Shown piece by piece: positions 1 to 8,772 of a stretch of 64,000 bases of DNA; within the stretch, counting starts at the first letter, position 1; every line of letters begins with the position of its first letter. The notes beneath the pieces were generated by a model. It was given only the letters and a program-made list of their open reading frames with translations. It had not been told where the DNA came from and searched no databases. Position numbers and translations under genes: made by a program. Source of the DNA: Paraburkholderia madseniana (lineage in GTDB: Bacteria; Pseudomonadota; Gammaproteobacteria; Burkholderiales; Burkholderiaceae); NCBI RefSeq assembly GCF_009690905.1, contig NZ_VOSW01000053.1, positions 1-64,000 of the forward strand, in the 5' to 3' direction.

Positions 1-586
1 CAGCGTCGTGGTCGTGACAGGCGACCCGCCGCCCGACCGTGGACAACCCGCGATTCAACCTTATCGGGAGGTGCCACACCGCATTAGACTCAACTGCAAA
101 TCTATCCGTCGAACCGGGTCAACCTCAGATCACCACGAAGCGCTGATCCAGTATCCGCAATCCGCCCGCTTTAGCGGCGTCTTTTTCGAGCTGCTGCTTG
201 ACGCCTGCAGCCACGTCCAGATGCTGATCCAGAAAGCACTGCACAACAGCCGGTGACGTTGGAATCCGGACGATTGTCGCGTGATACAGTTCGCGCGTCA
301 GCAACAGATGTTCAGAACACACCACCGCTACGGCGTTTTGCGATTGAAGGCTTTGTCATCTTGGGTTGCCCTTGATTAGCGTGCCAGAGCGATATTAGCC
401 TGGCAATTGTCGAAAGGCGTGCGCGGACAACATATGTCTATGTCGTGATTCGCCACGGCATGTCGCGTCTTTTCGAGGGAGTGTTCTACAGATTTGCCCC
501 GCCTTCTGCGTCCCGGATCTTGTCTGCGCGACTACCATTCACGGTTCTATGCCGCGCACGGCGCGTTCCTATCACCGGGTTTTCGC
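1..586. other. Left-end region with little coding content
   Basis: Apart from the leftward solute-binding-protein remnant at about 125-347, I see no gene, RNA or repeat here. The promoter of the thioesterase-like gene that starts near 587 should lie in the last 200 bases, but I see no convincing -35/-10 pair. Confidence 0.4.
125..347 (-). pseudogene. Remnant of a family-3 solute-binding protein
   Basis: Read leftwards, this short frame contains the string PTSPAVVQCFLDQHLDVAAG followed by KQQLEKDA and GLRILDQRF. That pattern resembles the C-terminal lobe of ABC-type family-3 solute-binding proteins (the ...VDxFxxxxLDVAAGVKxxLE... segment). The frame is closed by stops on both sides, so only about 73 residues remain of a protein usually 250-280 long. 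There is no signal peptide and no ABC partner next to it. I infer a decayed fragment. The family assignment rests on pattern memory only. Confidence 0.45.
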
Positions 587-1111
587 ATGAGTCTACTAAT
601 TCGTTTGCTGCTTTTGTTAATCACCAGTGGTCGTCGGAGTCGGCTGCACGTGCTCGACACGTGTGTCACGCCTTTTCGAGTCTGGCTCAACGACCTCGAC
701 GTCTTGCTTCATATGAACAACGGCCGTTACTTCACGATCCTCGATTTGGCGCGCGTAGATCTGATGATGCGCAGTGGTCTGTGGCGGCAATTGAAGGCAC
801 AAGGCTGGTATCCAGTCGTCACACTGGAAACGATGCGTTTTCATCGGTCGCTCGAGCTTGGCGACTGCTATAACGTTCAGACTCGCGTTATCGGTTGGGA
901 TGAGAAGCACATTTTCATCGAACAAGGTTTCGTGCGCGATGATGTGCAAGTCGCATTGGCTGTCGTGCGCGCACGGTTCCTGAAGCGAAGTGGCGGCGTT
1001 GTGACGACTGCCGAGTTGCTGGAACTGTCGGCGATTACGCAGCCGTCGCCGGAGTTGCCCGGATGGGTTGCGAGGTGGAGTGAGGCTGAAGGAGGGATGG
1101 CGCTTACGTAG
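587..1111 (+). CDS. Acyl-CoA thioesterase-like (hotdog-fold) protein, THEM6-type
   Basis: The product is 174 residues from the chosen ATG. It starts with a hydrophobic stretch (MSLLIRLLLLLI) that may anchor it in the membrane. This is followed by a hotdog-like core with LDVLLHMNNGRYFTILDLAR, close to the LNxHMNNxxY signature of 4-hydroxybenzoyl-CoA thioesterase and THEM6-type proteins, and then the strand-rich half LETMRFHRSLELGDCY. These proteins hydrolyse acyl-CoA esters; the substrate here is unknown. An upstream in-frame TTG at 494 would add 31 residues with no family-like features, so I prefer 587, although no clear Shine-Dalgarno precedes either. It stands alone. Confidence 0.75.
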   Translation: MSLLIRLLLLLITSGRRSRLHVLDTCVTPFRVWLNDLDVLLHMNNGRYFTILDLARVDLMMRSGLWRQLKAQGWYPVVTLETMRFHRSLELGDCYNVQTRVIGWDEKHIFIEQGFVRDDVQVALAVVRARFLKRSGGVVTTAELLELSAITQPSPELPGWVARWSEAEGGMALT

Positions 1112-1239
1112 CCTTCTTTTTGTGGGCAGAGGTGGAGGCCGTCACACGACGGCAGTCAACCCACGATCCTGTTCGATCGCCCGCGCGACTCGAGCCATCA
1201 TCGGCTTGACCACGCGTGCGATTCAGTACGCGTAAAGCG

Positions 1240-1560
1240 TCAAGGTGCGACCGCAGGTGCGTTGGTAGGCTTTTGACCATTCGCCTTCTGCTCGGCATTC
1301 TGCAGATTCTGCGGATAGTTCGTTTGATTCCCCGCCGGACTGTACCCGTTCTTTTCCAGCTTGCTGAGTTCGGCGTTTTTCTTCGCACGGCGCGCCTTGC
1401 GGTCGGCCTTCTTTTGCGCCTTCATCTCTTGCTTCGACATCGCACTATCGGAGGCGCCGGCATCGGTTGTCGCTGCATGAGCTTGCAACGTCGGAAGTGA
1501 GAGGAGACTCAAAGCCATACCTGCTGAAACAACAAAAACAGACAGTTGCTTGAACTTCAT
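1240..1560 (-). CDS. DUF4148-like secreted small protein
   Basis: A 106-residue protein with a clear Sec signal peptide (MKFKQLSVFVVSAGMALSLL, cleavage near AHA-ATTD), then a strongly basic helix (KADRKARRAKKNAELSKLEK) and the segment NGYSPAGNQTNYPQNLQNAE. The last segment matches the C-terminal signature of DUF4148 proteins, a family expanded in Burkholderiales with unknown function. It is presumably periplasmic. Its 5' side faces the porin gene on the other strand across about 500 bases. Confidence 0.8.
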   Translation of the reverse strand: MKFKQLSVFVVSAGMALSLLSLPTLQAHAATTDAGASDSAMSKQEMKAQKKADRKARRAKKNAELSKLEKNGYSPAGNQTNYPQNLQNAEQKANGQKPTNAPAVAP

Positions 1561-2070
1561 ACGTATCTCCGTATGGGTGCGTTAGGCGGCGTGAGACTGC
1601 TCACGGACCATTTGGGTTGGTTCCTGAGAAGAACGTGTCTCTTCGCATGGGGAACGCTCGAACCGTAATCGATGAGACGTCGACAGGAATACAGGGGTTA
1701 ACCGCGAGGAGGTGACGAGGCATAACGCTGAAAGGCTCTTGCACACTTGCTTTAACGCGCATTTTCCCTGATTTCACGAAAGAGATTCCCCTTTCTGCTC
1801 TTTGTTCGAGTGGATGGGGAATATACACTCGGGCAAAAATACAAGCGCAGTTCAGGAGACGTGCCCCACGGAAATTATTACCCTCCGCATAAGCCTCACT
1901 CCAGTGCTTGTTTTTTCTTTCTTCTCATTTCCTTCCCTGCGAGCGTCTCTGAGACTCCACGTCCTTCAGCCGTGTCGCATTTGATCAAAGATAGACGGAC
2001 GCTGGGAAAGGTGTGAGCACTTTCGGTAGCAGGGGAAGTACGTAGTACAACTATATTAATGGAGATAGCG
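1561..2070. promoter_or_regulatory. Divergent intergenic region upstream of the porin
   Basis: About 510 bases separate the leftward DUF4148 gene from the rightward porin and must hold both promoters. It is locally AT-richer around 1800-1930 (pyrimidine-rich tract at 1905-1935). I see no convincing palindromic operator. The porin has a good Shine-Dalgarno (GGAG at about 2061-2064). Confidence 0.4.
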
Positions 2071-3255
2071 ATGAAGAAACTTCTGTTCGGCGTGTTCGCA
2101 TTGTCTGCGACGGCAACCGCGATGGCTCAGAGCAGCGTCACGTTATACGGCATCGTGGACAACGGTATCGCATACGAGACCAATCTACCGAAGGGGCATG
2201 TATTCGGTGCGCAAAGTGGAGGCTGGGCGCAATCGAGATTTGGTCTCAAAGGCAGTGAGGACCTCGGCGGCGGCACCCATGCAATTTTCACGCTCGAGTC
2301 CCGACTGAATACCATGACCGGGGCTTTCGCGAACGGAAGTTTCTTCGAGGGACAGGCGACAGTAGGCTTGCAGAATGACACCTGGGGTCAAATCAAGTTC
2401 GGCAACATGGGATCGGCTGAAATAAGTCAATACTCGGGCGACGTCGACCCACAGCAAACAAAGAAGTATGCGATTGGAACGCTGGTACGCGGCCGCATCT
2501 TTTCGCAGGCAGGGAACGGCGCGGAGTACCTGTCGCCGACGATCGGCGGTTTTACCCTGCAAGGCCAGTATGATTTGACGAATTCGTCGACGTGGAATGC
2601 GGGAAATCCTGGAAGCGCACCGGGTCAACTCGGTACTTCCAGCGGACTCGGAAGCTCGCAGGGCCGCTCGGATGGTATCAAACTCTCTTACGCGAACAAG
2701 GGCCTTTTCTGGCAGGCGACCTATGACGAGGTTCGCGACGGAAACGGCCAATTCAGCAACGTGTACCTTGCTTCCCGCTCGATTCTCACGGGCTTGACGT
2801 ACGCATTCGGTCCTGTGACCGGATACGTTGGCTACCAGCATCTGAGCGCTCCGAACGCATCGAATGCGGGCTATTTTGGCACGGCGACCCCGTCAGCGTT
2901 GCCGGCAGGAACGAGCCTCCCGACAGCCGTTAATCATGAGTGGATTGGTGCGATCTGGCAGACGACGCCCGCACTTGCTATCACCGGCGCCGTCTATCAC
3001 GCGAATGCAAACAACGGGAACGGGAACGCAACCCTCTACACGTTGGGGGCGAACTATTCGCTGTCCAAGCGAACGCTCCTGTACACGGAGCTGGCGTACG
3101 TTAGAAACAGTTCGTCGTCTAACATCGGCCTCGACAGTGGTCTGTATGGCGCGAATATCAACAACGACCCGGTCAACGGAAGCACCTCGAGCACCAACCC
3201 CAACTATGGCAAAAGCCAGTTTGGCGTTATTGCAGGGTTGGCGACGACGTTCTGA
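2071..3255 (+). CDS. Gram-negative outer-membrane porin
   Basis: A 394-residue trimeric-type porin. The signal peptide MKKLLFGVFALSATATAMA is followed by QSSVTLYGIVDNGIAYETN, the classical first strand of burkholderial porins. Later landmarks are GGWAQSRFGLKGSEDLGGG (strand 2-3) and FTLESRLN. The C-terminus ends GVIAGLATTF with a terminal Phe, the BAM recognition signal. It should form a general diffusion channel. The ATG at 2071 is preferred over 2059 because GGAG lies six bases upstream and the signal peptide begins there. It sits just before the leftward LacI gene and the catabolic block, and may be the outer-membrane entry for that block's substrate (inference). Confidence 0.93.
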   Translation: MKKLLFGVFALSATATAMAQSSVTLYGIVDNGIAYETNLPKGHVFGAQSGGWAQSRFGLKGSEDLGGGTHAIFTLESRLNTMTGAFANGSFFEGQATVGLQNDTWGQIKFGNMGSAEISQYSGDVDPQQTKKYAIGTLVRGRIFSQAGNGAEYLSPTIGGFTLQGQYDLTNSSTWNAGNPGSAPGQLGTSSGLGSSQGRSDGIKLSYANKGLFWQATYDEVRDGNGQFSNVYLASRSILTGLTYAFGPVTGYVGYQHLSAPNASNAGYFGTATPSALPAGTSLPTAVNHEWIGAIWQTTPALAITGAVYHANANNGNGNATLYTLGANYSLSKRTLLYTELAYVRNSSSSNIGLDSGLYGANINNDPVNGSTSSTNPNYGKSQFGVIAGLATTF

Positions 3256-3262
3256 TGCTGTG

Positions 3263-3298
3263 GATAGGTCCGGGTGACGACTTTCTTTCGGACCTATC
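3263..3298. terminator. Hairpin between porin and LacI genes
   Basis: A perfect 10-bp inverted repeat (GATAGGTCCG at 3263-3272 with CGGACCTATC at 3289-3298, 16-base loop) lies just after the porin stop and before the 3' end of the convergent LacI gene. It is a likely terminator for the porin, though without a long T-run. Confidence 0.55.
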
Positions 3299-3330
3299 AG
3301 ACGCTGCGTCTGCACTTATGAGCGGTCGAA

Positions 3331-4374
3331 TCAATCGCGGAAACGACTGGCGATGTGGTCTGGAATGTTTTCTGGCGTCACGACTACGACCGAAGAAGAT
3401 GACGCGACAGAGGATGCTGGCAGGAGCTTGTGAAAGTGCATGACATGATGACACGCGGAGCGCATGTCCTGTCGGAGGTCATGATGCAAGATTGCCTGAA
3501 TCCTTCCAGCGCGTAGAAGCTGCACATTATCCTTGTCCAGGTCGTGACCGATGAAGCAGACCGGAGCTTGCTGCTGCGCTTCCAGCGCGCGAAGAATCGC
3601 GACGTTACCCCCTCCCATGGAGTACACGGCAGCGATATCAGTACCATCGTTGAGAACGCTTCGGACTCGCTCTTCAGTTGGCAAATCAAGGCCATGTCCG
3701 CCGCTTGCATCAATCAGTCTGAGTCGGGGGTGGTGCTTGCGGAGTGCTCGACGAAAGCTTATCTCGCGCTCTTCTTCGCCCCGGAAATGCTCGTCGCTCA
3801 TCGTTATCAACACATTAGCCGGCTGGGGGCCCAGCAAAAGGCCCAGAAGGTAGGCCGCCGTGGCTCCAGCGACGCGATTGTCGAGTCCGGCGTAGGCGAT
3901 GCGGCCCGACAGCGGTATGTCGGTGAAGACGGTGACGACAGGAATGCCGTGATGCTGGAGTTCGCGGACCACCTCGGCAATCTCGGGAACGTCGCGGGCC
4001 TTCAGAAAAACACCATGGCTGCCTCTTCGGGCGATAGACCGAAGGGCATCCACGACTTCGGGCGTCGTCATCGTCTCCCGCAACAGGAAGCGCGGACGAA
4101 CAACCGCCGGGTGCATTAACGCGAGTTCCGCCTCGAGCGCATTTTTTATCTCGTCGCTGAACCGCGCCGGCGCTTCTACTACCACGTCGACCATGAGCTT
4201 GCGCCCCGTGTTCGCCAGGTTTAGCTCCTGTTTCTCAAGTTCTTTTATCGCCTGCTCAACCCGATTGCGAGTGTGCTCCCGGACGTTTGCGCGTCCGTTC
4301 AGCACCCTATCAACAGTTGCCACTCCAAGCCCTGCCTGAAGGGCAATTTCCTTGATCAAGAAGCGGTGAGCCAA
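3331..4374 (-). CDS. LacI-family transcriptional regulator
   Basis: 347 residues. The N-terminal helix-turn-helix (IKEIALQAGLGVATVDRVLN, then GRANVREHTR) is typical of LacI/GalR. It is followed by a periplasmic-binding-protein-like ligand domain with GHDLDKDNVQLLRAGRIQAI, a segment typical of the sugar- or polyol-sensing branch. Translation starts at TTG (4374) with GGAGGG five bases upstream. It is divergent from the PhyH gene and about 90 bases from it, so it probably controls the catabolic block in response to a sugar or cyclitol (inference). Regulators of this type act on inositol and monosaccharide importers. Confidence 0.9.
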   Translation of the reverse strand: MAHRFLIKEIALQAGLGVATVDRVLNGRANVREHTRNRVEQAIKELEKQELNLANTGRKLMVDVVVEAPARFSDEIKNALEAELALMHPAVVRPRFLLRETMTTPEVVDALRSIARRGSHGVFLKARDVPEIAEVVRELQHHGIPVVTVFTDIPLSGRIAYAGLDNRVAGATAAYLLGLLLGPQPANVLITMSDEHFRGEEEREISFRRALRKHHPRLRLIDASGGHGLDLPTEERVRSVLNDGTDIAAVYSMGGGNVAILRALEAQQQAPVCFIGHDLDKDNVQLLRAGRIQAILHHDLRQDMRSACHHVMHFHKLLPASSVASSSSVVVVTPENIPDHIASRFRD

Positions 4375-4389
4375 TCCGACCCTCCATTG

Positions 4390-4419
4390 TTGATAGTTTT
4401 TTGATGTATTTCTGATAAT
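4390..4419 (+). promoter_or_regulatory. Predicted sigma-70 promoter of the PhyH gene, with operator-like repeat
   Basis: TTGATA at 4390-4395 and GATAAT at 4414-4419 are separated by 18 bases and sit about 50 bases before the ATG at 4468. The spacer contains TTGATGTATTTCTG (4401-4414), which recurs almost exactly as TTGATGTGTTTTTG at 5679-5692 just before the LysR gene. The shared motif may be a common regulator site. Confidence 0.5.
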
Positions 4420-4467
4420 TCGATCTGTGCTTTGCGAGCTATCCTACATCGAAAATGGGAGGCACGT

Positions 4468-5682
4468 ATGGACGACCGACGCGAAGACTATCTCGCTGAG
4501 CGAACTAATTGGTATCGCGAAAGCGACTGCAGCTTGGGTGATTTAGTGACGGCGCTCAACGCGGCGGCGGAGCGTGGGCTACGCTACGCGGCAAAGTCGG
4601 TTCAAGCGATTCCTGTATACGAATGCCGCGAGCTGGAAGAAGTGCGCTCGTCTGAAACGGAAAGGCTTCAGCTACTGTCGGAGTGGGCCGGGGTCCTGCG
4701 AGATGGAGCGGGCGTCTTTGTGCTCAAGCACGCTTTTGCCGACACAGGGTGCGTGGATGAGGCGACGGCCATCTTCGAATCGATTATTGAAGCCGAGAAG
4801 AAATCGGGCTCGAAGGCTGACCATTTCGCGAAAGCAGGCGCAAACGATCGTATCTGGAACGCGCAGGAAAAACTCTGCCTTGCGGCACCGGAGGTCTTCG
4901 CCAGATACTTTTCGAACCCTTGGCTGCCGGCGGCCGCCGAGGCATGGCTTGGCCCGTGCTTTCAGGTTACGTCGCAGGTCAATGTTGTCAGACCCGGCGG
5001 CGAGGCACAGCAAGCCCATCGTGATTACCATCTGGGCTTCCAGACGGCTGAGATGGCGGCGTCTTTTCCAGCGCACGTGCATTGGATGTCGCCTTTTCTC
5101 ACGCTGCAAGGGGCCGTTGCGCACAGCGACATGCCTGTTGAGAGCGGTCCGACCAAACTCCTGCCTTACTCGCAGCGATACGCTCAAGGCTATCTGGCTT
5201 GGCGTAGACCTGATTTCCGCGAGTATTTCGAGAACAACTTCGTTCAGGTGCCGCTTGCCAAGGGCGATGCCATCTTCTTCAATCCGGCGCTATTTCACGC
5301 AGCCGGGCCGAATCGAACGAGCCACGTTCAGCGCATGGCAAACCTGCTTCAAATCTCGTCGGCTTACGGTCGGGCGATGGAAGCGGTGGATCGAACACGC
5401 ATGTCCGAGACCCTCTACCCAGTCCTTCGGGACAGGTTTAAGACCGGCAAGATAACCGGGCTCGAAGCGCTGTCGGTGATTGCCTCGTGCGCCGAAGGCT
5501 ATGCGTTCCCGACAAACCTTGACAGGGATCCGCCCGCCGGGGGACTCGCGCCGGAGAGCCAAGGCCAGATGATGCTCAGAGCGCTTCGGGAGGACTGGGA
5601 GCCGTCCGAGTTTGCGCGAGCCCTCGCGAAGCATGCCTGGCGTCAAGGGAATGGCGAATCCACTGAACTGATAGATTATTGA
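4468..5682 (+). CDS. Phytanoyl-CoA dioxygenase (PhyH) family oxygenase
   Basis: 404 residues from the ATG at 4468, which has GGGAGG six bases upstream; an in-frame GTG/ATG further upstream lacks an RBS. It contains the Fe(II)/2-oxoglutarate oxygenase triad: HRD in QQAHRDYHLGF for the first His and Asp, and a distal His in ALFHAAGPNRTSH, where the Arg five residues later may bind 2-oxoglutarate. PhyH proteins hydroxylate or oxidise small molecules. At 404 residues it is longer than most, with a helical N-terminus. It is divergent from the LacI gene and heads the catabolic block, so it may prepare the substrate (for example by oxidative demethylation or hydroxylation of a cyclitol ether). That role is inference. 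Confidence 0.82.
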   Translation: MDDRREDYLAERTNWYRESDCSLGDLVTALNAAAERGLRYAAKSVQAIPVYECRELEEVRSSETERLQLLSEWAGVLRDGAGVFVLKHAFADTGCVDEATAIFESIIEAEKKSGSKADHFAKAGANDRIWNAQEKLCLAAPEVFARYFSNPWLPAAAEAWLGPCFQVTSQVNVVRPGGEAQQAHRDYHLGFQTAEMAASFPAHVHWMSPFLTLQGAVAHSDMPVESGPTKLLPYSQRYAQGYLAWRRPDFREYFENNFVQVPLAKGDAIFFNPALFHAAGPNRTSHVQRMANLLQISSAYGRAMEAVDRTRMSETLYPVLRDRFKTGKITGLEALSVIASCAEGYAFPTNLDRDPPAGGLAPESQGQMMLRALREDWEPSEFARALAKHAWRQGNGESTELIDY

Positions 5683-5818
5683 TGTGTTTTTGTGACTAAA
5701 AGATAGACCCACGGCACTATCATGATGCCGACGCGACACACGAAATGACTCAGCAAAGTCGCGCGTGCTCCCGCATCCGGATTGGACGTGGGCGAACGAG
5801 GCGCAATGGTGCAAGGGC

Positions 5819-6733
5819 ATGGATCAGTTCAAGGAACTACAACTATTCGTCGAGGTGGCCGAGACGGGCAGCATCAGCCGGGCTGCGGAAGCTGTCGAGC
5901 TTTCCATCTCGGCCGCAAGTCGGTATTTGATTTCGTTGGAGGCGAGACTTGGGGTCCAATTGGTGCGCAGGACGACTCGCAACCTTTACCTGACTGAGGC
6001 TGGCGCCGAGTTTCACCGACGCTGCAAATCCATCCTCGCCGATCTTGGCGAAGCAGAAGCTGTCACCAAGGAAGCGGTCGTGCGTCCAAGCGGTGTCCTT
6101 CGCGTCACCGCCTCGTTATCGTTCTGCATGCTTCATATCGCCCCGATGCTTCCTGATTTCACGGCGCGCTACCCCGACATTACAGTGGACGTGGTAGCGG
6201 CTAACCGTTACTGCGACATCATCGAGAACGGCATCGACGTCGCGATTCGTACGAAAGTCCTCGAGCCAGATAGCAACATAACCATTAGAAGATTGGCTTC
6301 GACACGCCGCATATTGGCCGCATCGCCCGGCTACATCGAGGCGAACGGGCGCCCTCGCTTCCCGGCGGAACTCGCGAAGCACAGGCTGCTGAACTATCAA
6401 CTCGCCGACAATCCACGCGAGCTTTCATTCACACGCGGTGGTGAGAACGTCGTTGTCAGAGTGAAGCCGTTAGTGGAATCGAATGACGGCCAGATATTGC
6501 GTATCGCCGCGTTAGACGGCATGGGCATTCTGGTGCAGCCCAAATACATCATCTACGACGACCTCAAGGCAGGCCGCCTTGTCCCGGTGCTCGACGACTG
6601 GGACCTTCCTCGCCTAACCATGAACATCGCGTTTCAGACTCGCTCACACCTACCTGTAAAGGTACGCCTGTTCATTGATGCGCTCGTCGAGCGGTTTCAC
6701 CAGAACGAATACGAACGGCATTGGACAGCGTGA
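5819..6733 (+). CDS. LysR-family transcriptional regulator
   Basis: 304 residues. The winged helix at the N-terminus (MDQFKELQLFVEVAETGSIS, RAAEAVELSISAASRYLISL, EARLGVQLVRRTTR) is followed by a LysR effector domain. The ATG at 5819 gives the normal LysR N-terminus; an upstream TTG-type start would add 18 residues. It reads in the same direction as the PhyH gene before it and the dioxygenase after it, with 131 bases to the latter. LysR proteins of this kind often respond to ring-cleavage intermediates such as muconates or maleylacetate, which fits the intradiol dioxygenase downstream (inference). Confidence 0.9.
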   Translation: MDQFKELQLFVEVAETGSISRAAEAVELSISAASRYLISLEARLGVQLVRRTTRNLYLTEAGAEFHRRCKSILADLGEAEAVTKEAVVRPSGVLRVTASLSFCMLHIAPMLPDFTARYPDITVDVVAANRYCDIIENGIDVAIRTKVLEPDSNITIRRLASTRRILAASPGYIEANGRPRFPAELAKHRLLNYQLADNPRELSFTRGGENVVVRVKPLVESNDGQILRIAALDGMGILVQPKYIIYDDLKAGRLVPVLDDWDLPRLTMNIAFQTRSHLPVKVRLFIDALVERFHQNEYERHWTA

Positions 6734-6812
6734 GCCTGCGCTCATCGCTTTTGGGGTTTCTTCCCACCCAGCGCGAAAGACTTTCCCTTTCTAGCTCTGT
6801 TTTGCCAGTCAC

Positions 6813-6830
6813 GACGAATATAGACTCGTC
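6813..6830. promoter_or_regulatory. Short inverted repeat upstream of the dioxygenase operon
   Basis: GACGA (6813-6817) and TCGTC (6826-6830) flank ATATAGAC, giving an 18-bp dyad 35 bases before the dioxygenase ATG. It may be a regulator site or overlap the -10 region. The evidence is weak. Confidence 0.3.
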
Positions 6831-6864
6831 TCAAAGCTACAGAAGAGATTGATGGAGACACGTA

Positions 6865-7785
6865 ATGCAAAGCGCAACCTCTGCAGTTCCGTCCGCATCG
6901 CCTTATTTCGATGAGGCTCGCTCGGCCGAAGTCGTCAATGCCCGTATGAGCGAAGATGCCGACGCTCGCCTGCGTCAAGTGATGTCGGTTCTGGTCAAGC
7001 ATCTTCATGCTGCGGTCAAGGAAATTGAGCCGACGCATGAAGAGTGGTTCACCGCCATTCGCTTCCTGACCGAGACGGGTCAAATGTGCACGGACTGGCG
7101 GCAAGAGTACATCCTGCTCTCGGACGTTCTGGGCGTCTCGATGCTCGTTGATGCAATCAATCATCGTCGTCCGAGCGGTGCTACGCCGAACACGATTCTG
7201 GGTCCCTTCTACATCGCCAACGCACCTGAATATCCGAACGGCGCGAACATCTGCCTGGACGGAAAGGGCGAGCCCATGGTTGTTGAAGGCCGGGTTGCCG
7301 ATATCAAGGGAAACCCGATTCCTAACGCGAAGCTCGAGGTGTGGCAGACCAACGACGACGGCTTCTATGACGTGCAGCAGAAAGGCATTCAGCCTGACTC
7401 AAATCTCCGCGGCGTTTTTACGTCGGATGCTGAAGGCCGCTACTGGTTCAAGTCTGTCAAGCCGCGTCACTATCCGATTCCTTCGGATGGTCCGGTCGGT
7501 AAGCTCCTCGCCGCAATAGGCCGACACCCTAACCGAGCGGCTCATCTGCACTTCATCGTGACCGCGCCTGGCTTTGACCCGGTCATCACTCACATTTTTA
7601 CGCCCGACTGTCCGTATCTCCCCGAAGACGCGGTCTTCGGCGTCAAGCGTGAACTCATCGCTGAATTCAGCAAGATTGACGACCCGGAAGCTGGTGAGCG
7701 CGTCGGGGTCTTATCACCGTTTTGGTCTGTTTCGTGGGACTTCACCCTCGCGACGTCCACGAAGCCCACGCGGGCAATCCCGTAA
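6865..7785 (+). CDS. Intradiol ring-cleavage dioxygenase, hydroxyquinol 1,2-dioxygenase type
   Basis: 306 residues. The N-terminal helical dimerisation region (about 1-100) carries EEWFTAIRFLTETGQMCTDW. It is followed by the intradiol signature NTILGPFYIANAPE and the beta-sandwich catalytic domain. The Fe(III) ligands expected for the family are visible: Tyr in DGFYDVQQ, Tyr in PRHYPIPSDGPVG, and two His in HPNRAAHLHF. The layout and the LGPFY(I/V)xNAP string favour hydroxyquinol (1,2,4-trihydroxybenzene) over catechol as substrate. The product would be maleylacetate, and a maleylacetate reductase closes the same operon at 16412. GGAG precedes the ATG. First gene of a rightward run of nine genes. 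Confidence 0.9.
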   Translation: MQSATSAVPSASPYFDEARSAEVVNARMSEDADARLRQVMSVLVKHLHAAVKEIEPTHEEWFTAIRFLTETGQMCTDWRQEYILLSDVLGVSMLVDAINHRRPSGATPNTILGPFYIANAPEYPNGANICLDGKGEPMVVEGRVADIKGNPIPNAKLEVWQTNDDGFYDVQQKGIQPDSNLRGVFTSDAEGRYWFKSVKPRHYPIPSDGPVGKLLAAIGRHPNRAAHLHFIVTAPGFDPVITHIFTPDCPYLPEDAVFGVKRELIAEFSKIDDPEAGERVGVLSPFWSVSWDFTLATSTKPTRAIP

Positions 7786-7852
7786 TCGTTTGGTGCGCGG
7801 GAGCGTGCCGTCGAAAAAACTGATGACATTGAGAGATACAGGAGTACTACAT

Positions 7853-8731
7853 ATGAGCGCGAAGAAAGAATTGCTAGCTGCGTACTGGACACTCGCTGGT
7901 GACGTCTATCCGTGTGCACCGAACGAAATCAGCCCGTTCCCGCTGCGCGACCGCTGCGAAGCAGCTTCGCGTGCCGGCTGGAGCGGTATCGGTCTCATTC
8001 TCGATGACCTCGAGTACAGCATCGGGAAGTACGGCGTGTCCGGCGTCAAGAAGATTCTGGACGACACGGGCATGAAGTACTTCGAGCTCGAGATCCTCAT
8101 GGACTGGTACTTCGACGGCGAGGCGCGCGCCAAGTCGGACGATTGCCGCCGCCGTTTCATCGAACTGGGTCGCGAACTGGGCATGCGCAATCTGAAAATC
8201 GGTGCGAGCCCCTTCGACAAGAATCCGGCCGACTTTCCCCGCATGACCGACGAATTCGGGAAGCTTTGCCAGGACGTGGCGGCGGTTGGCGCCACGGTTG
8301 CAATCGAGTTCATGCCTTTCTCTCCCATTCGAAACATCGCAGAAGCGCTGCAGGTTGCTCAAGGCGCCAACCAACCCAATGGTGGCCTGATGGTTGACCA
8401 CTGGCACGTAGCACGCGGTGGCAGCCCCTATAGCGAAGTCGCCCAGATCCCCGCGCGCTTCATCAAGGGCGTAGAGATGGATGACGTCGGCGCACAGGTT
8501 AAGGGGTCGTTGTTCGACGACTCGACCTTTAACCGCCAGCTTTGTGGCGAAGGTGCAGGTGACTGCCCGGCCTTCGTCGACGCCCTTGAGCAAGCAGGCT
8601 GCACGCTGCCGTACTACGGCGTGGAACTCATCTCCGAGGTGCACCGGAAATTTCCGCTCGACGAGATGGCAAAGCGCGCTTACGACACCACCATCGCGCA
8701 GTTCTCGGCAAAAACCGCGACTTCTGCCTGA
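7853..8731 (+). CDS. Sugar phosphate isomerase/epimerase-family TIM-barrel protein (IolE/IolI-like)
   Basis: 292 residues from the ATG at 7853, with AGGAG seven bases before; the frame is open further upstream, but that part overlaps the dioxygenase gene and looks non-coding. It has the AP-endonuclease-2-type TIM barrel with likely divalent metal ligands: Glu in VAIEFMPF, Asp and His in GLMVDHWHVARGG, and Glu in YYGVELISEVH. Relatives include IolE (2-keto-myo-inositol dehydratase), IolI (inosose isomerase) and the deglycosidases that act on 3-keto-glycosides. Placed between the dioxygenase and two Gfo/Idh/MocA genes, it probably dehydrates or isomerises the keto product of one of them. Confidence 0.85.
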   Translation: MSAKKELLAAYWTLAGDVYPCAPNEISPFPLRDRCEAASRAGWSGIGLILDDLEYSIGKYGVSGVKKILDDTGMKYFELEILMDWYFDGEARAKSDDCRRRFIELGRELGMRNLKIGASPFDKNPADFPRMTDEFGKLCQDVAAVGATVAIEFMPFSPIRNIAEALQVAQGANQPNGGLMVDHWHVARGGSPYSEVAQIPARFIKGVEMDDVGAQVKGSLFDDSTFNRQLCGEGAGDCPAFVDALEQAGCTLPYYGVELISEVHRKFPLDEMAKRAYDTTIAQFSAKTATSA

Positions 8732-8772
8732 AGCTTTCGACCTTAACCGACAACGTATTTCTGGAGACTCAC

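Noticed and set aside
7574..7852. N-terminal extension of the TIM-barrel protein from an upstream ATG
   Set aside because: The extension overlaps the dioxygenase gene in another frame and is Ser/Arg-rich noise. The ATG at 7853 has an AGGAG site and gives the family N-terminus.
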